Positions 54,376 through 62,670 of a stretch of DNA of 64,000 nucleotides are shown one piece after another. The number at the start of each line of letters is the position of its first letter. Positions within the stretch are counted from its first letter, which is position 1. The stretch spans positions 186,001-250,000 of the forward strand of contig NZ_QUHB01000001.1 of NCBI RefSeq assembly GCF_003479405.1, read 5' to 3'. The notes under the pieces are model-generated. The model was not told the origin of the DNA. It made no database searches and saw nothing but the letters and a program-made list of their open reading frames with translations. The translations under genes were made by a program, and so were the position numbers. Origin of the DNA: Eubacterium sp. AF16-48. GTDB lineage: Bacteria; Bacillota; Clostridia; Lachnospirales; Lachnospiraceae.

Positions 54376-55746
54376 ATGAGTTTAAAAAATATGACACTGG
54401 AAAACATTGCTAAAGCCTGCAATGGAATATACATAGGAGATGAAAGTCTTAAACAAACTGAAATTACAGGTGTTGAAAAAGACAGCCGTTTAATAGAAGA
54501 AGGATATTTGTATCTTCCTTTTGTGGGGGCAAAGGTTGACGGACATGACTTTATTCCACAGGTATTTGAAAAAGGTGCATTATGCACTTTATCTGAAAAA
54601 AAATTGGATATCAACAAGCCATACATACTGGTTAAATCTGTTGCTGATGCCCTAAAAGCAATTGCTGAATTTTACAGAGAACAGCTTTCATGTAAAATCA
54701 TAGGAATTACCGGTAGTGTAGGAAAAACCAGCACTAAAGAAATCATTGCTTCCGTTTTAAGTGAAAAATATCAGGTTTTAAAAACTGAGGGCAACTATAA
54801 CAATGAAATCGGAATGCCACTTACCATGTTAAAAATACGTGATAATCATCAGATAGCCGTTATAGAAATGGGAATCAGTGATTTTGGTGAAATGCACCGT
54901 CTTGCTAATATTTCAAAGCCGGATGTATGCGTAATTACTAATATTGGTACATGCCATTTGGAAAATTTAGGAGACAGAGATGGTGTATTCAGAGCTAAAA
55001 CAGAAATGTTTGAACACGCACAAAAAGATTGTTTTGTAGTTTTAAATGGTGATGATGACAAATTAATTAATGTAAAAGAAGTAAACGGACATGAACCAAT
55101 GTTTTTCGGCATAAATACAAAGCAGAATGTGGGAATTGTTTCTCACACATCAAAAGGCGTTATGGGAACAGAAGTAGAAATCAGATACTTTGATAAAACC
55201 TTTACAACACTGATTCCAATTCCGGGATTTCACATGATTTATAACGCCTTAGCAGCTACCTGCATAGGTGTTCATTTTGGAATGAGTTTTTCAGAAATAG
55301 ATTCCGGCATTAGAAAGCTTAAGGCAATAAAAGGCCGAAATAACATCTTTAACGTAAACAATATAACAGTAATAGATGACTGTTACAATGCCAATCCCAT
55401 GTCAATGAAAGCATCTCTTAATGTTTTATCAGAAGCAGATGGCAGAAAGGTAGCTATCTTAGGTAATATGTATGAGTTAGGAGACAATGAAGCAGAACTT
55501 CATAGACAGGTAGGAGAAGAAGCTGCCCGATTAAAAATAGATGAAGTTATATGTATTGGTGATTTGGCACAAAACATAGCTGATGCTGCAAAAAGCGGAT
55601 GCAACATGGTTTATCATTTTAATAATAAACAGGACTTTGAGTCAAATATCAGTGAGTATATCAAACCCGGAGATACAGTTTTAATTAAAGCTTCAAACGG
55701 AATGAAATTTACTACAATAGTTTATCTTATTAAAGAGACTTTTTAA
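54376..55746 (+). CDS. murF: UDP-MurNAc-tripeptide--D-Ala-D-Ala ligase
   Basis: A 456-residue Mur ligase that adds the D-Ala-D-Ala dipeptide to UDP-MurNAc-tripeptide. The N-terminal domain has EKDSRLIEEGYLYLPFVG; the ATP site is GITGSVGKTSTKEII, followed by TEGNYNNEIGMPLTML, MGISDFGEM and VITNIGTCHLENLG. The C-terminal DDCYNANPMSM motif is typical of MurF. It starts 19 bp after ddl, whose product is its substrate, a common and logical pairing. Confidence 0.96.
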   Translation: MSLKNMTLENIAKACNGIYIGDESLKQTEITGVEKDSRLIEEGYLYLPFVGAKVDGHDFIPQVFEKGALCTLSEKKLDINKPYILVKSVADALKAIAEFYREQLSCKIIGITGSVGKTSTKEIIASVLSEKYQVLKTEGNYNNEIGMPLTMLKIRDNHQIAVIEMGISDFGEMHRLANISKPDVCVITNIGTCHLENLGDRDGVFRAKTEMFEHAQKDCFVVLNGDDDKLINVKEVNGHEPMFFGINTKQNVGIVSHTSKGVMGTEVEIRYFDKTFTTLIPIPGFHMIYNALAATCIGVHFGMSFSEIDSGIRKLKAIKGRNNIFNVNNITVIDDCYNANPMSMKASLNVLSEADGRKVAILGNMYELGDNEAELHRQVGEEAARLKIDEVICIGDLAQNIADAAKSGCNMVYHFNNKQDFESNISEYIKPGDTVLIKASNGMKFTTIVYLIKETF

Positions 55747-55791
55747 ATTATTATATTTTGAAAAAAATGTCAGATTAACAACAACTTACCA

Positions 55792-55820
55792 GTTTATTAA
55801 TCTCTTTTCTTCACATAATA
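55792..55820 (+). promoter_or_regulatory. Candidate sigma-G (forespore) promoter for the SASP gene
   Basis: CATAATA (55814-55820) fits the sigma-G -10 pattern CATWHTA. GTTTA (55792-55796), 17 bp upstream, matches the -35 pattern GHATR at four of five positions. It lies 75 bp before the SASP start. Confidence 0.45.
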
Positions 55821-55895
55821 CTAGTGTAACAAAAATTCAATTGAAGGTTGGTTACAATTTTTAAATATCTGATTGTGAAAATGGAGGTAATTGAA

Positions 55896-56096
55896 ATGAG
55901 TAATTCAAACAATGTAAATGTTCCAGAAGCAAAGAGTGCAATGAACAGATTTAAAATGGAATGTGCATCAGAAGTAGGTGTACAGCTTACAGACGGTTAC
56001 AACGGAAACTTAACATCTGCACAGGCAGGTTCTGTTGGTGGACAGATGGTTAAGAAGATGATTGAAGCTCAGGAAAAACAGATGAGTGGTAAATAA
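55896..56096 (+). CDS. Alpha/beta-type small acid-soluble spore protein
   Basis: A 66-residue DNA-binding protein made in the forespore that coats and protects spore DNA. Family signatures are the RFKMECASEVGVQL segment, DGYNGNLTSAQAGSVGGQMVKKMIEAQE, and the small size. The GPR protease cleaves after the Glu in the KMEx-ASE site; here the residue after Glu is Cys, where Ile, Val or Phe is usual. The start at 55896 has GGAGG 8 nt upstream; a longer in-frame reading from 55848 is rejected because it lacks the family N-terminus and an SD. Confidence 0.92.
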   Translation: MSNSNNVNVPEAKSAMNRFKMECASEVGVQLTDGYNGNLTSAQAGSVGGQMVKKMIEAQEKQMSGK

Positions 56097-56118
56097 TCAT
56101 TTTCTATCGTTTAAAAAC

Positions 56119-56157
56119 AGTAGGGAGGTTCACTAAATGTGAACCTCCTTACTTAGT
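56119..56157. terminator. Terminator hairpin after the SASP gene
   Basis: AGTAGGGAGGTTCAC (56119-56133) pairs with GTGAACCTCCTTACT (56139-56153) with one G-T pair. The T tail is weak; it lies between converging genes. Confidence 0.65.
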
Positions 56158-56162
56158 TATAA

Positions 56163-57260
56163 CTATTTATTTTTCATGAATTTAATAATATCTAAAACAT
56201 ATGAATAAATGTTTTCATCCTTTAAAACTGAAGGTTTGATGACTCCTGTTTTAGATTTGTAATCCTCTCTTAAAACCTGTGGAAAACAATCATTATCTAA
56301 AGAATACACCGGTAAAAACTCCCCTGAAAATTTCTCGTAACATGTAGAAGCTGTCGCCTGTTTTCTGTAGTTTTTATCCACAAAAGAAGCAATACTTTTA
56401 TGAATTGCCTTATCCTCTAAAGGCAGATAATAGTAATCCTTAGAATTGGGAAAAAAATACTTAAAGGTTCCATTTATGATTTTAACGGTTATATATCCTC
56501 TATCATCTATGGCAGAAAAATGAAGATAATCTTTGTTATATATCATTTTTAGTGGAATCCTGTTTTCAAATAAAATATTAATTCTTAATTCTTTTTCTAT
56601 ATCCCCTTCAACATTTGTATATTCGTTAATGGAATATTCCTGAATATGAAATTTCCCATCAAACACATCTTTTACAGATAAAAGGGATATTAATTTTCCC
56701 ATATTAATAACATCTTCACGATTATGTAGCAGAAGGGGGAAAATAAGCCTCTCGTCTTTTGATTCTACATAATGCTTAAAGACCTCTACTAAATCCCCAC
56801 CTGAAAAAGGATCAGTACGTTTTATGTTTAATGCTTTTTCAAAGGTTTTCTGCTTTTGATTTTCCAGATTTAATATATGATTTAATTTCGACAGAGGTTT
56901 ATAAATATCTATGCTGTTAAATCTGTCAAAATCAAAGTCTAAGTTGTATTTCTCACCTCTTTCTTTAACAAAAGGAATATCAAAAGCATTTCCATTGAAA
57001 TGAATAATGGTGTTAAATCCCTTTAAAAATTTGTGGAATGCCATAAGAACATTTGCCTCATCATTAAAATTCTCAGCCAACCACTGGGTATACATTAATT
57101 CATTATTAGAAAAATACATACAGCCTATCAAATAAACATTACAGTATTTTCTTGAAAATCCCGTTGTTTCAATATCAAAAAATACTGTTTTATCAGGATT
57201 TGCAATCGTTGAAACCGGGTAGTCAATTTTTATATTTGCTTTATCTCTTATTACTAACAT
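56163..57260 (-). CDS. DEDD-type 3'-5' exonuclease-like (RNase H-fold, YprB-like) protein
   Basis: A 365-residue cytoplasmic protein. The N-terminal half has the DEDD exonuclease residues: FFDIETTGFS (Asp, Glu), FNGNAFDIPF (Asp), and NREDVINM (His-less DEDD-type final Asp within REDV). This matches the RNase_H_2/YprB family; the C-terminal half (about 200-365) is not recognised. I choose the ATG at 57260: it lies 6 nt after a TAAAAT box with no SD, giving a leaderless mRNA, while the ATG at 57266 abuts the -10 box directly. The tandem 10-bp repeat AGCATATTTT (57262-57281) overlaps this start region. The true substrate is unknown. Confidence 0.75.
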   Translation of the reverse strand: MLVIRDKANIKIDYPVSTIANPDKTVFFDIETTGFSRKYCNVYLIGCMYFSNNELMYTQWLAENFNDEANVLMAFHKFLKGFNTIIHFNGNAFDIPFVKERGEKYNLDFDFDRFNSIDIYKPLSKLNHILNLENQKQKTFEKALNIKRTDPFSGGDLVEVFKHYVESKDERLIFPLLLHNREDVINMGKLISLLSVKDVFDGKFHIQEYSINEYTNVEGDIEKELRINILFENRIPLKMIYNKDYLHFSAIDDRGYITVKIINGTFKYFFPNSKDYYYLPLEDKAIHKSIASFVDKNYRKQATASTCYEKFSGEFLPVYSLDNDCFPQVLREDYKSKTGVIKPSVLKDENIYSYVLDIIKFMKNK

Positions 57261-57266
57261 AAGCAT

Positions 57267-57296
57267 ATTTTAGCATATTTTTACGTTAGTTGACAA
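57267..57296 (-). promoter_or_regulatory. Promoter for the DEDD exonuclease gene, abutting its start
   Basis: On the minus strand, TTGTCA (57296-57291), an 18-nt spacer and an extended -10 TGC-TAAAAT (57272-57267) end 6 nt before the ATG at 57260. The -35 box overlaps that of the divergent riboswitch promoter. Confidence 0.6.
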
Positions 57297-57318
57297 TCTA
57301 ATTGCACAATGCTAAAAT
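57290..57318 (+). promoter_or_regulatory. Promoter for the cobalamin riboswitch transcript
   Basis: TTGACA (57290-57295), a 17-nt spacer and extended -10 TGC-TAAAAT (57313-57318). Transcription should start near 57325, shortly before the aptamer. Confidence 0.75.
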
Positions 57319-57344
57319 TACCCGTGATGTTTAAAAATATCATA

Positions 57345-57545
57345 TGGACTTTATGTTCTGATGTAAAAATCAGCTAAGAGGGAAGCAGGTGGAAATCCTG
57401 CACGGTCCCGCCACTGTAAGCACGGAGTTTTTATTCGCATATTTATGCGGCATGTTATTCATGTATGATTTTTAATCGCCACTGGGCAACCGGGAAGGTA
57501 AATAGAAGTGATGATGTGTAAGCCAGGAGACCTGCATAGAGTTTG
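57345..57545 (+). ncRNA. Cobalamin (adenosylcobalamin-type) riboswitch aptamer
   Basis: The conserved core is clear: AGGGAAGCAGGTGGAAATCC, then CACGGTCCCGCCACTGTAA (57402-57420 region), then CACTGGGCAACCGGGAAGG, and the B12 box AGCCAGGAGACCTGCAT (57521-57537). These blocks appear in the right order and spacing for the class I aptamer with P6-extension hairpin. It lies in the 440-bp gap before the surface protein gene at 57707. A terminator downstream indicates transcriptional control: high B12 should switch the gene off. Outer limits are approximate. Confidence 0.95.
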
Positions 57546-57636
57546 GAGTTATATCACGGGGAATTGATAAAGGGCTTCTATTGCAAAAAGGCTTTATTTT
57601 GATGCCTTTATTTTGCATATATAAGATTTATCGCAC

Positions 57637-57666
57637 CCCTAGAGCATACGCTTTAGGGCTTTTTTC
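57637..57666 (+). terminator. Riboswitch expression-platform terminator
   Basis: CCCTAGAGC (57637-57645) pairs with GCTTTAGGG (57650-57658), followed by CT6. A second hairpin (TGCAAAAAGGC with GCCTTTATTTTGCA, about 57581-57617) just upstream may form part of the switch. The SD of the gene lies beyond the terminator. Confidence 0.75.
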
Positions 57667-57706
57667 GTGTTACTCTTACTATTTTACTAATTGAAGGAGA
57701 ACGAAA

Positions 57707-60643
57707 ATGAGACGAAACAACACAACCAAAAAGGTTATTTCAATTGCTCTTACCATGGCATTGGCATTTTCAAATGTAAGTATAACTTACACCAAAGCTG
57801 ATGATACATCAAATGTAATTGAAATATCAGACGCCACTCAGTGGGCCAAAATCGGCAAGGATGCTGAATATCCATTAGATGGAAATTACATTCTTACTAG
57901 CGACATTGAAAATGTTACTGAAACAATAGGTCAGGGTGATAATACTTTACCTGATGCTTTTACGGGAACAATTGACGGTGACGGACATAGCGTAACATTA
58001 GATATTAACGCCCAGAAAACTTATCAGGGATTAATCGGTCAGACTAATGGTGCCACAATTAAAAACCTTGTAGTTAAGGGAAATGTTACATCAACTCTTG
58101 GATTTGATGCAGGTATTGTGGCTAAAGCAGTTAATACAACCATTACAAATTGTGGTAACGAAGCAACTATAAATGTTACAAACAAAAATGCGAAAAACAT
58201 TGCCGGAATCACAGGATATTCTGAAAATACAACCATTACAAACAGTTATAATGCAGGTGACATTACCGGTGGAGCGAGAGTTGCAGGTATAACAGGTGAA
58301 ATTAAAACATACACATCAATTGAAAACTGCTATAACACAGGAAGTGTTACTACAACAGCAACCAGAACAATATATTCAGGTGGATTAGTCGGTTATGGAT
58401 ATGGTACTACAAACAATGTATCAACAGTAAAAAACAGTTATACAACCGGTGTGGTTACGGAAAAAACTCAAAATGGTGCAGCTATAGGATATATTAATGC
58501 CTATGTTTCTTTTGAAAAATGCTATTATCTTGAAGGGATAAATTCAAATGTTTATGGCTTTAAAATTTCTGATGCAGATGAACCTGATGTTACAAAATTA
58601 TCATCAGATGAATTAAAAGGTATTGCATCTGATTTAGGAGAAGCATTTGCAACAGACAGCAGCATAAATAATGGTTATCCTGTTTTAAAATGGCAGATTA
58701 AGGTTGCAAACACTGATGTGGAAGATAAGGCAACCCTTGATGCACTTGTAAATGAACTTCCATCAGGAGTTATTTCTCCGAAATTTAATACAGACAAAAA
58801 TATTAATACATATTTATCAAATCTCATTGAATCCAAAGAAGCTTACGCCAATAAAGGCATAAAAGTATCAATAAAGAATGTTGAAAACAGATTTTCTGAT
58901 GGTGCAACATACATTGATGAAGATGGAACAATACATTATTTTTACATTAATTTATTTGATGCCGGATATGCATACAGATATATGGGACAGGCAGATGTTA
59001 CATTTAATTTAACATTAAATAATGTTACAGTGGAATATGCACCAAGATGTGTTAATTTCTATTGGGATTTAGACAAGGTAAAAAAAGACCTTGAAGCAGT
59101 AAGGGATGAATACATTGATAATCAGATTTTAGACAAAAACGAAGATTTACAAAGTGTAACAGAAAACTTAATGCTTCCTGCTAATCCAAATGTCAGTCAC
59201 AATGGCTCAGATAAAAATGTTAAATGGGTAAAAGTAAAGTATACATCCTCAGATAGCAGTGTAATTTCAATTAGTAACTCTGCTGAATGGGACAGTGACT
59301 TTACTAACATGTACTATACAGCAAAGGTAAATAGAAAATCAGAGGATCAAAATGTTGTTATAACAGCTGAATTTACATTTGGCAGATATAATTCAGGTGA
59401 AGATCAGGTTACTGAAACCATTAAACGTGAAATACCTGTTAAAGTTTTAGCATATAACGAAGTATTAGAGCAGACAAAGGCATTACAGGAAAAGGTTGAC
59501 ACATATAAAGATAATCTTTCAAATTTCACTACAGGTGGAGATATTGATTTAAGTAATGTGAAAGATGACATACAGTTAGTTATCCCTAAAAAGTTAGGTC
59601 TTGATGGTAAGTATTACGATTTCAAGGTTGAAAGCAGCGATACATCTGTAATGGAAATTTATGGCTATCGTACATACACATACAGACCACTTCCGGGAGA
59701 AGATAAAAAAACAATTACATTAACAGTAACAATTACCAACAAGGAAAATCCTGATATTTCTGCTTCAACTAAGTTTGACGTAACAGTTTTACCTTTAACA
59801 GAAGAAGAAATAACCAATGCTGTTAATTTTATGAATAGTGCAAAAGAAAACTTCTTTGAGTTTATAAAAAATGAAAACAGCGATGCAAATAATATTACAG
59901 GAGATTTGAAGGTATTTTACGGCATATATCAGGATGAAAATGGAAATGTTTATTCATCAAACTATGTTTCAAAGCCGGATAATAACGGAATTATTGCAAG
60001 AATTGTAAATCCTGAAGAAGAAATTCCTGACCATCAGAGATACTGGATATCATCAGACAAAAACATTATTGATGATGAGACTTTAAGAGTAACAATGCCG
60101 GTTTATAATACTAAGGTTACAGTAGGTGCAGTAATTTCTCATGAAATATATGAAAATTATGCTAAAAGATATGCCGATGATCCTGTATACGGAAAAATCT
60201 TCGCACAACTTGCTAATCAGAAAGTTTTAGTAGAATTAAATGTTATAGGAGAAAAGGGTGAAGAGCCAACTACAGCAGAACCTACTACCGAAAAGCCTTC
60301 TGAAACAACTACAACATCAAAGGTTACACCAACATCTAAAGCAATTGATGGCAAATATAAGAAATTAGTTGTTAAAAAGTTTAAGGCAAAGAAAGCTAAA
60401 AAGAGTATTAAATTATCATGGCAGAAAAATAAGAAGGCAACCGGTTATCAGATTAAATACTGGACAAGCAAAAATTCAAAACATGCCAAGGTAAAACTCC
60501 TTAAAAAGAACACTATTGTTAAGTCAACAATAAAAGGAGTTAAGAAAGGCAAAAAATATATAATTATCATTCGTACATACAATGTTGTAAATGGTAAAAA
60601 GATATATGGAAAATGGTCAAAGCGAATTGTGAAAATTAAATAG
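57707..60643 (+). CDS. Large secreted GLUG/Ig-like surface protein under B12 riboswitch control
   Basis: A 978-residue exported protein. The signal peptide ends near TKADD (about residue 32). Residues 45-340 hold repeats of the GLUG type (GTIDGDGHSVTLDI, then several strands such as AGITGYSENTTITNSYNAGDI and SGGLVGYGYG), suggesting a beta-solenoid. Residues 345-790 look like bacterial Ig-like (aBig) domains. A Thr/Pro/Glu linker (about 853-883) leads to a basic FN3-like C-terminal domain (884-978) ending KRIVKIK, similar to the tail of the protein at 48541; it probably binds the wall. Control by a cobalamin riboswitch suggests a role in capturing cobalamin or a corrinoid at the surface. That role is inferred; no known B12-binding motif is visible. 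Confidence 0.7.
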   Translation: MRRNNTTKKVISIALTMALAFSNVSITYTKADDTSNVIEISDATQWAKIGKDAEYPLDGNYILTSDIENVTETIGQGDNTLPDAFTGTIDGDGHSVTLDINAQKTYQGLIGQTNGATIKNLVVKGNVTSTLGFDAGIVAKAVNTTITNCGNEATINVTNKNAKNIAGITGYSENTTITNSYNAGDITGGARVAGITGEIKTYTSIENCYNTGSVTTTATRTIYSGGLVGYGYGTTNNVSTVKNSYTTGVVTEKTQNGAAIGYINAYVSFEKCYYLEGINSNVYGFKISDADEPDVTKLSSDELKGIASDLGEAFATDSSINNGYPVLKWQIKVANTDVEDKATLDALVNELPSGVISPKFNTDKNINTYLSNLIESKEAYANKGIKVSIKNVENRFSDGATYIDEDGTIHYFYINLFDAGYAYRYMGQADVTFNLTLNNVTVEYAPRCVNFYWDLDKVKKDLEAVRDEYIDNQILDKNEDLQSVTENLMLPANPNVSHNGSDKNVKWVKVKYTSSDSSVISISNSAEWDSDFTNMYYTAKVNRKSEDQNVVITAEFTFGRYNSGEDQVTETIKREIPVKVLAYNEVLEQTKALQEKVDTYKDNLSNFTTGGDIDLSNVKDDIQLVIPKKLGLDGKYYDFKVESSDTSVMEIYGYRTYTYRPLPGEDKKTITLTVTITNKENPDISASTKFDVTVLPLTEEEITNAVNFMNSAKENFFEFIKNENSDANNITGDLKVFYGIYQDENGNVYSSNYVSKPDNNGIIARIVNPEEEIPDHQRYWISSDKNIIDDETLRVTMPVYNTKVTVGAVISHEIYENYAKRYADDPVYGKIFAQLANQKVLVELNVIGEKGEEPTTAEPTTEKPSETTTTSKVTPTSKAIDGKYKKLVVKKFKAKKAKKSIKLSWQKNKKATGYQIKYWTSKNSKHAKVKLLKKNTIVKSTIKGVKKGKKYIIIIRTYNVVNGKKIYGKWSKRIVKIK

Positions 60644-60656
60644 TTAAAATACTTTT

Positions 60657-60698
60657 AGAGGGACTATCGCTAATGTGATATGTCCCTTTGTATTTTTA
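60657..60698 (+). terminator. Terminator after the riboswitch-controlled gene
   Basis: AGGGAC pairs with GTCCCT, extended by an imperfect inner stem, followed by a T-rich tract. Confidence 0.65.
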
Positions 60699-60782
60699 CT
60701 TAACCCAAAATATGTTATGATTAAAATAATATTTATATTTCATCAATTATCCGTTATAGGAAAAAGCAGGAGGATTTAAGCT

Positions 60783-61190
60783 TTGAAAAATAAAATAAAT
60801 AAAATACTTTGGTCTTTAGATTTTATTATATATATGATATTTACATATATATATCGCTCAGACGGATTGGAATATCAACTGGCAAAGGAAGGAAGTAAAT
60901 TACATAAGGTATACATACATGGTGAACCGGAATATAGTTATTTATATTACAATTCTGCAAGCCCCATGCTTTCAAAAATCGGTCTTATCGGTATGTTAGT
61001 AACAAGCCTGATATTTATTGGATATGGAACATACTTATCCACTATATACATAAAAAAGAAAGTAGTCCATTCGTATAATAAATTAACAAATATTGTTATA
61101 GTAATAGTTGTTTCATTCTTATACGCATTGTTATTACATATATTACAAAGATTTATTTACATTAATTTCTGTATGCTGGTTGGAGAATAA
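60783..61190 (+). CDS. Small uncharacterised membrane protein
   Basis: A 135-residue protein with a predicted TTG start: AGGAGG at 60768-60773 is 9 nt before TTG at 60783, and no ATG fits better. Three hydrophobic segments are visible (LDFIIYMIFTYIY; IGLIGMLVTSLIFIGYGTYL; NIVIVIVVSFLYALLLHIL) with an external loop between the first two. I do not recognise a family. It lies between the surface protein and the rnf operon; a hairpin precedes it, so it is probably a separate unit. Confidence 0.6.
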   Translation: MKNKINKILWSLDFIIYMIFTYIYRSDGLEYQLAKEGSKLHKVYIHGEPEYSYLYYNSASPMLSKIGLIGMLVTSLIFIGYGTYLSTIYIKKKVVHSYNKLTNIVIVIVVSFLYALLLHILQRFIYINFCMLVGE

Positions 61191-61344
61191 CCTTTGCTAT
61201 ATTTTAAAAGTAATATTTTAAAGTCCTTTTTCATTGAATATAACGTGAAAAAGTATTATTATATTTATTATTGGTTTTTATTATTTTGGAACCATTTTAG
61301 ATATTTAAATCATTATTTTAAGCATGGCAAAGAGAGGTAAAAAA

Positions 61345-62658
61345 ATGTCTATTCTAACATTTAAGGGTGGAGTTCATCCATATGATGGAAAAGAATTGTC
61401 TAAAGATGTTGCCGTAAGAAAAATTCTCCCTGAAGGTGAACTTGTTTTTCCGGTATCACAACACATTGGTGCACCGGCGAAACCTGTTGTAGAAGTGGGA
61501 GAGAGAGTTCTTAAGGGACAGCTTATTGCCGGTGCAGATGGATTTGTATCAGCTAACATTCATTCATCTGTTTCAGGTACTGTTAAGAAAATCGAAAAAC
61601 GATTAGTTCCTAACGGAAGCAAGGTTCTTTCTATCATTATCGAAAATGACAATTTATATGAAGAATATAATTATGGACCAAATAATGAACCCTGGTCAAA
61701 AGATACTATTAGAAAAGCTGTAAAAGACTGTGGCGTAGTCGGACTTGGAGGTGCGTGCTTTCCTACTCATGTAAAGCTTACTCCTAAGGATGACAAATCC
61801 ATTGATTATGTAATTGTAAATGCAGCTGAGTGCGAGCCATACATAACTTCCGACTATAGAAGACTTGTAGAACAGCCGTCAGAAGTAATTGAGGGCTTAA
61901 AAATCGTACTCAAGCTTTTTGAAAATGCAAAAGGTGTTATTGCTGTGGAAAACAATAAACCTGATGTTATAGAAAATTTAAAGAAGCTTACTGAAAAGGA
62001 AGACAAAATCAGTGTAGCAGAATTAAAAACAAAATACCCTCAGGGTTCTGAGAGACATATTATATATGCTGTTACTAAAAGGAAAATTAATTCCTCAATG
62101 CTCCCTGCTGATGCAGGCTGTATAGTAGATAATGTTGATACAATATATAATATTTATCGTGCAGTTAAATTCAACAAACCTCTTACGGAACGTATTGTTA
62201 CCGTTTCAGGAGACGGAATTAACAGCCCATGCAACCTGGAGGTACCATTTGGAACCAGTCACGCACAGTTAGTTAAGGAAGCCGGAGGAATGGATGAAAA
62301 CGTTGAAAAAATCATTTCCGGCGGTCCTATGATGGGACAGGCGATGTTTTCTTTAGAAGTTCCTGTTATAAAAGGTTCTTCAGCTCTGTTAGCATTCAAA
62401 CAGGATGAAATTTCAAGAGCAACAATGACTAACTGTTTAAACTGTGGTAAATGCGCCATGGTTTGTCCGGAAGGTCTTATTTGTGCCAAGCTTGCCCATG
62501 CGGCAGATGCAAACGATATGGAAGCATTTGTAAAAATGCATGGCATGGAATGTATAGAATGTGGAACATGTAACTACAACTGTCCTGCCAATAGAAATAT
62601 TACGCAGTCAGTTAGAACAATGAAAAGAAAAGTGCAGGCAGCACGTAGGAAAGGGTAA
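61345..62658 (+). CDS. rnfC: Rnf complex subunit C (ferredoxin:NAD+ oxidoreductase)
   Basis: A 437-residue peripheral subunit that carries the NADH/FMN site and two [4Fe-4S] clusters. Motifs are the N-terminal FKGGVHPYDGKE, the NADH/FMN region VGLGGACFPTHVKL, and two ferredoxin clusters CLNCGKCAMVCPEGL and CIECGTCNYNCPA. The start at 61345 has AGAGAGG 7 nt upstream; an in-frame ATG at 61324 has no SD. It heads the operon in the usual Clostridial order C-D-G. Rnf couples reduced ferredoxin oxidation to NAD+ reduction and Na+ or H+ export. Confidence 0.96.
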   Translation: MSILTFKGGVHPYDGKELSKDVAVRKILPEGELVFPVSQHIGAPAKPVVEVGERVLKGQLIAGADGFVSANIHSSVSGTVKKIEKRLVPNGSKVLSIIIENDNLYEEYNYGPNNEPWSKDTIRKAVKDCGVVGLGGACFPTHVKLTPKDDKSIDYVIVNAAECEPYITSDYRRLVEQPSEVIEGLKIVLKLFENAKGVIAVENNKPDVIENLKKLTEKEDKISVAELKTKYPQGSERHIIYAVTKRKINSSMLPADAGCIVDNVDTIYNIYRAVKFNKPLTERIVTVSGDGINSPCNLEVPFGTSHAQLVKEAGGMDENVEKIISGGPMMGQAMFSLEVPVIKGSSALLAFKQDEISRATMTNCLNCGKCAMVCPEGLICAKLAHAADANDMEAFVKMHGMECIECGTCNYNCPANRNITQSVRTMKRKVQAARRKG

Positions 62659-62670
62659 GTGTGACGAATA

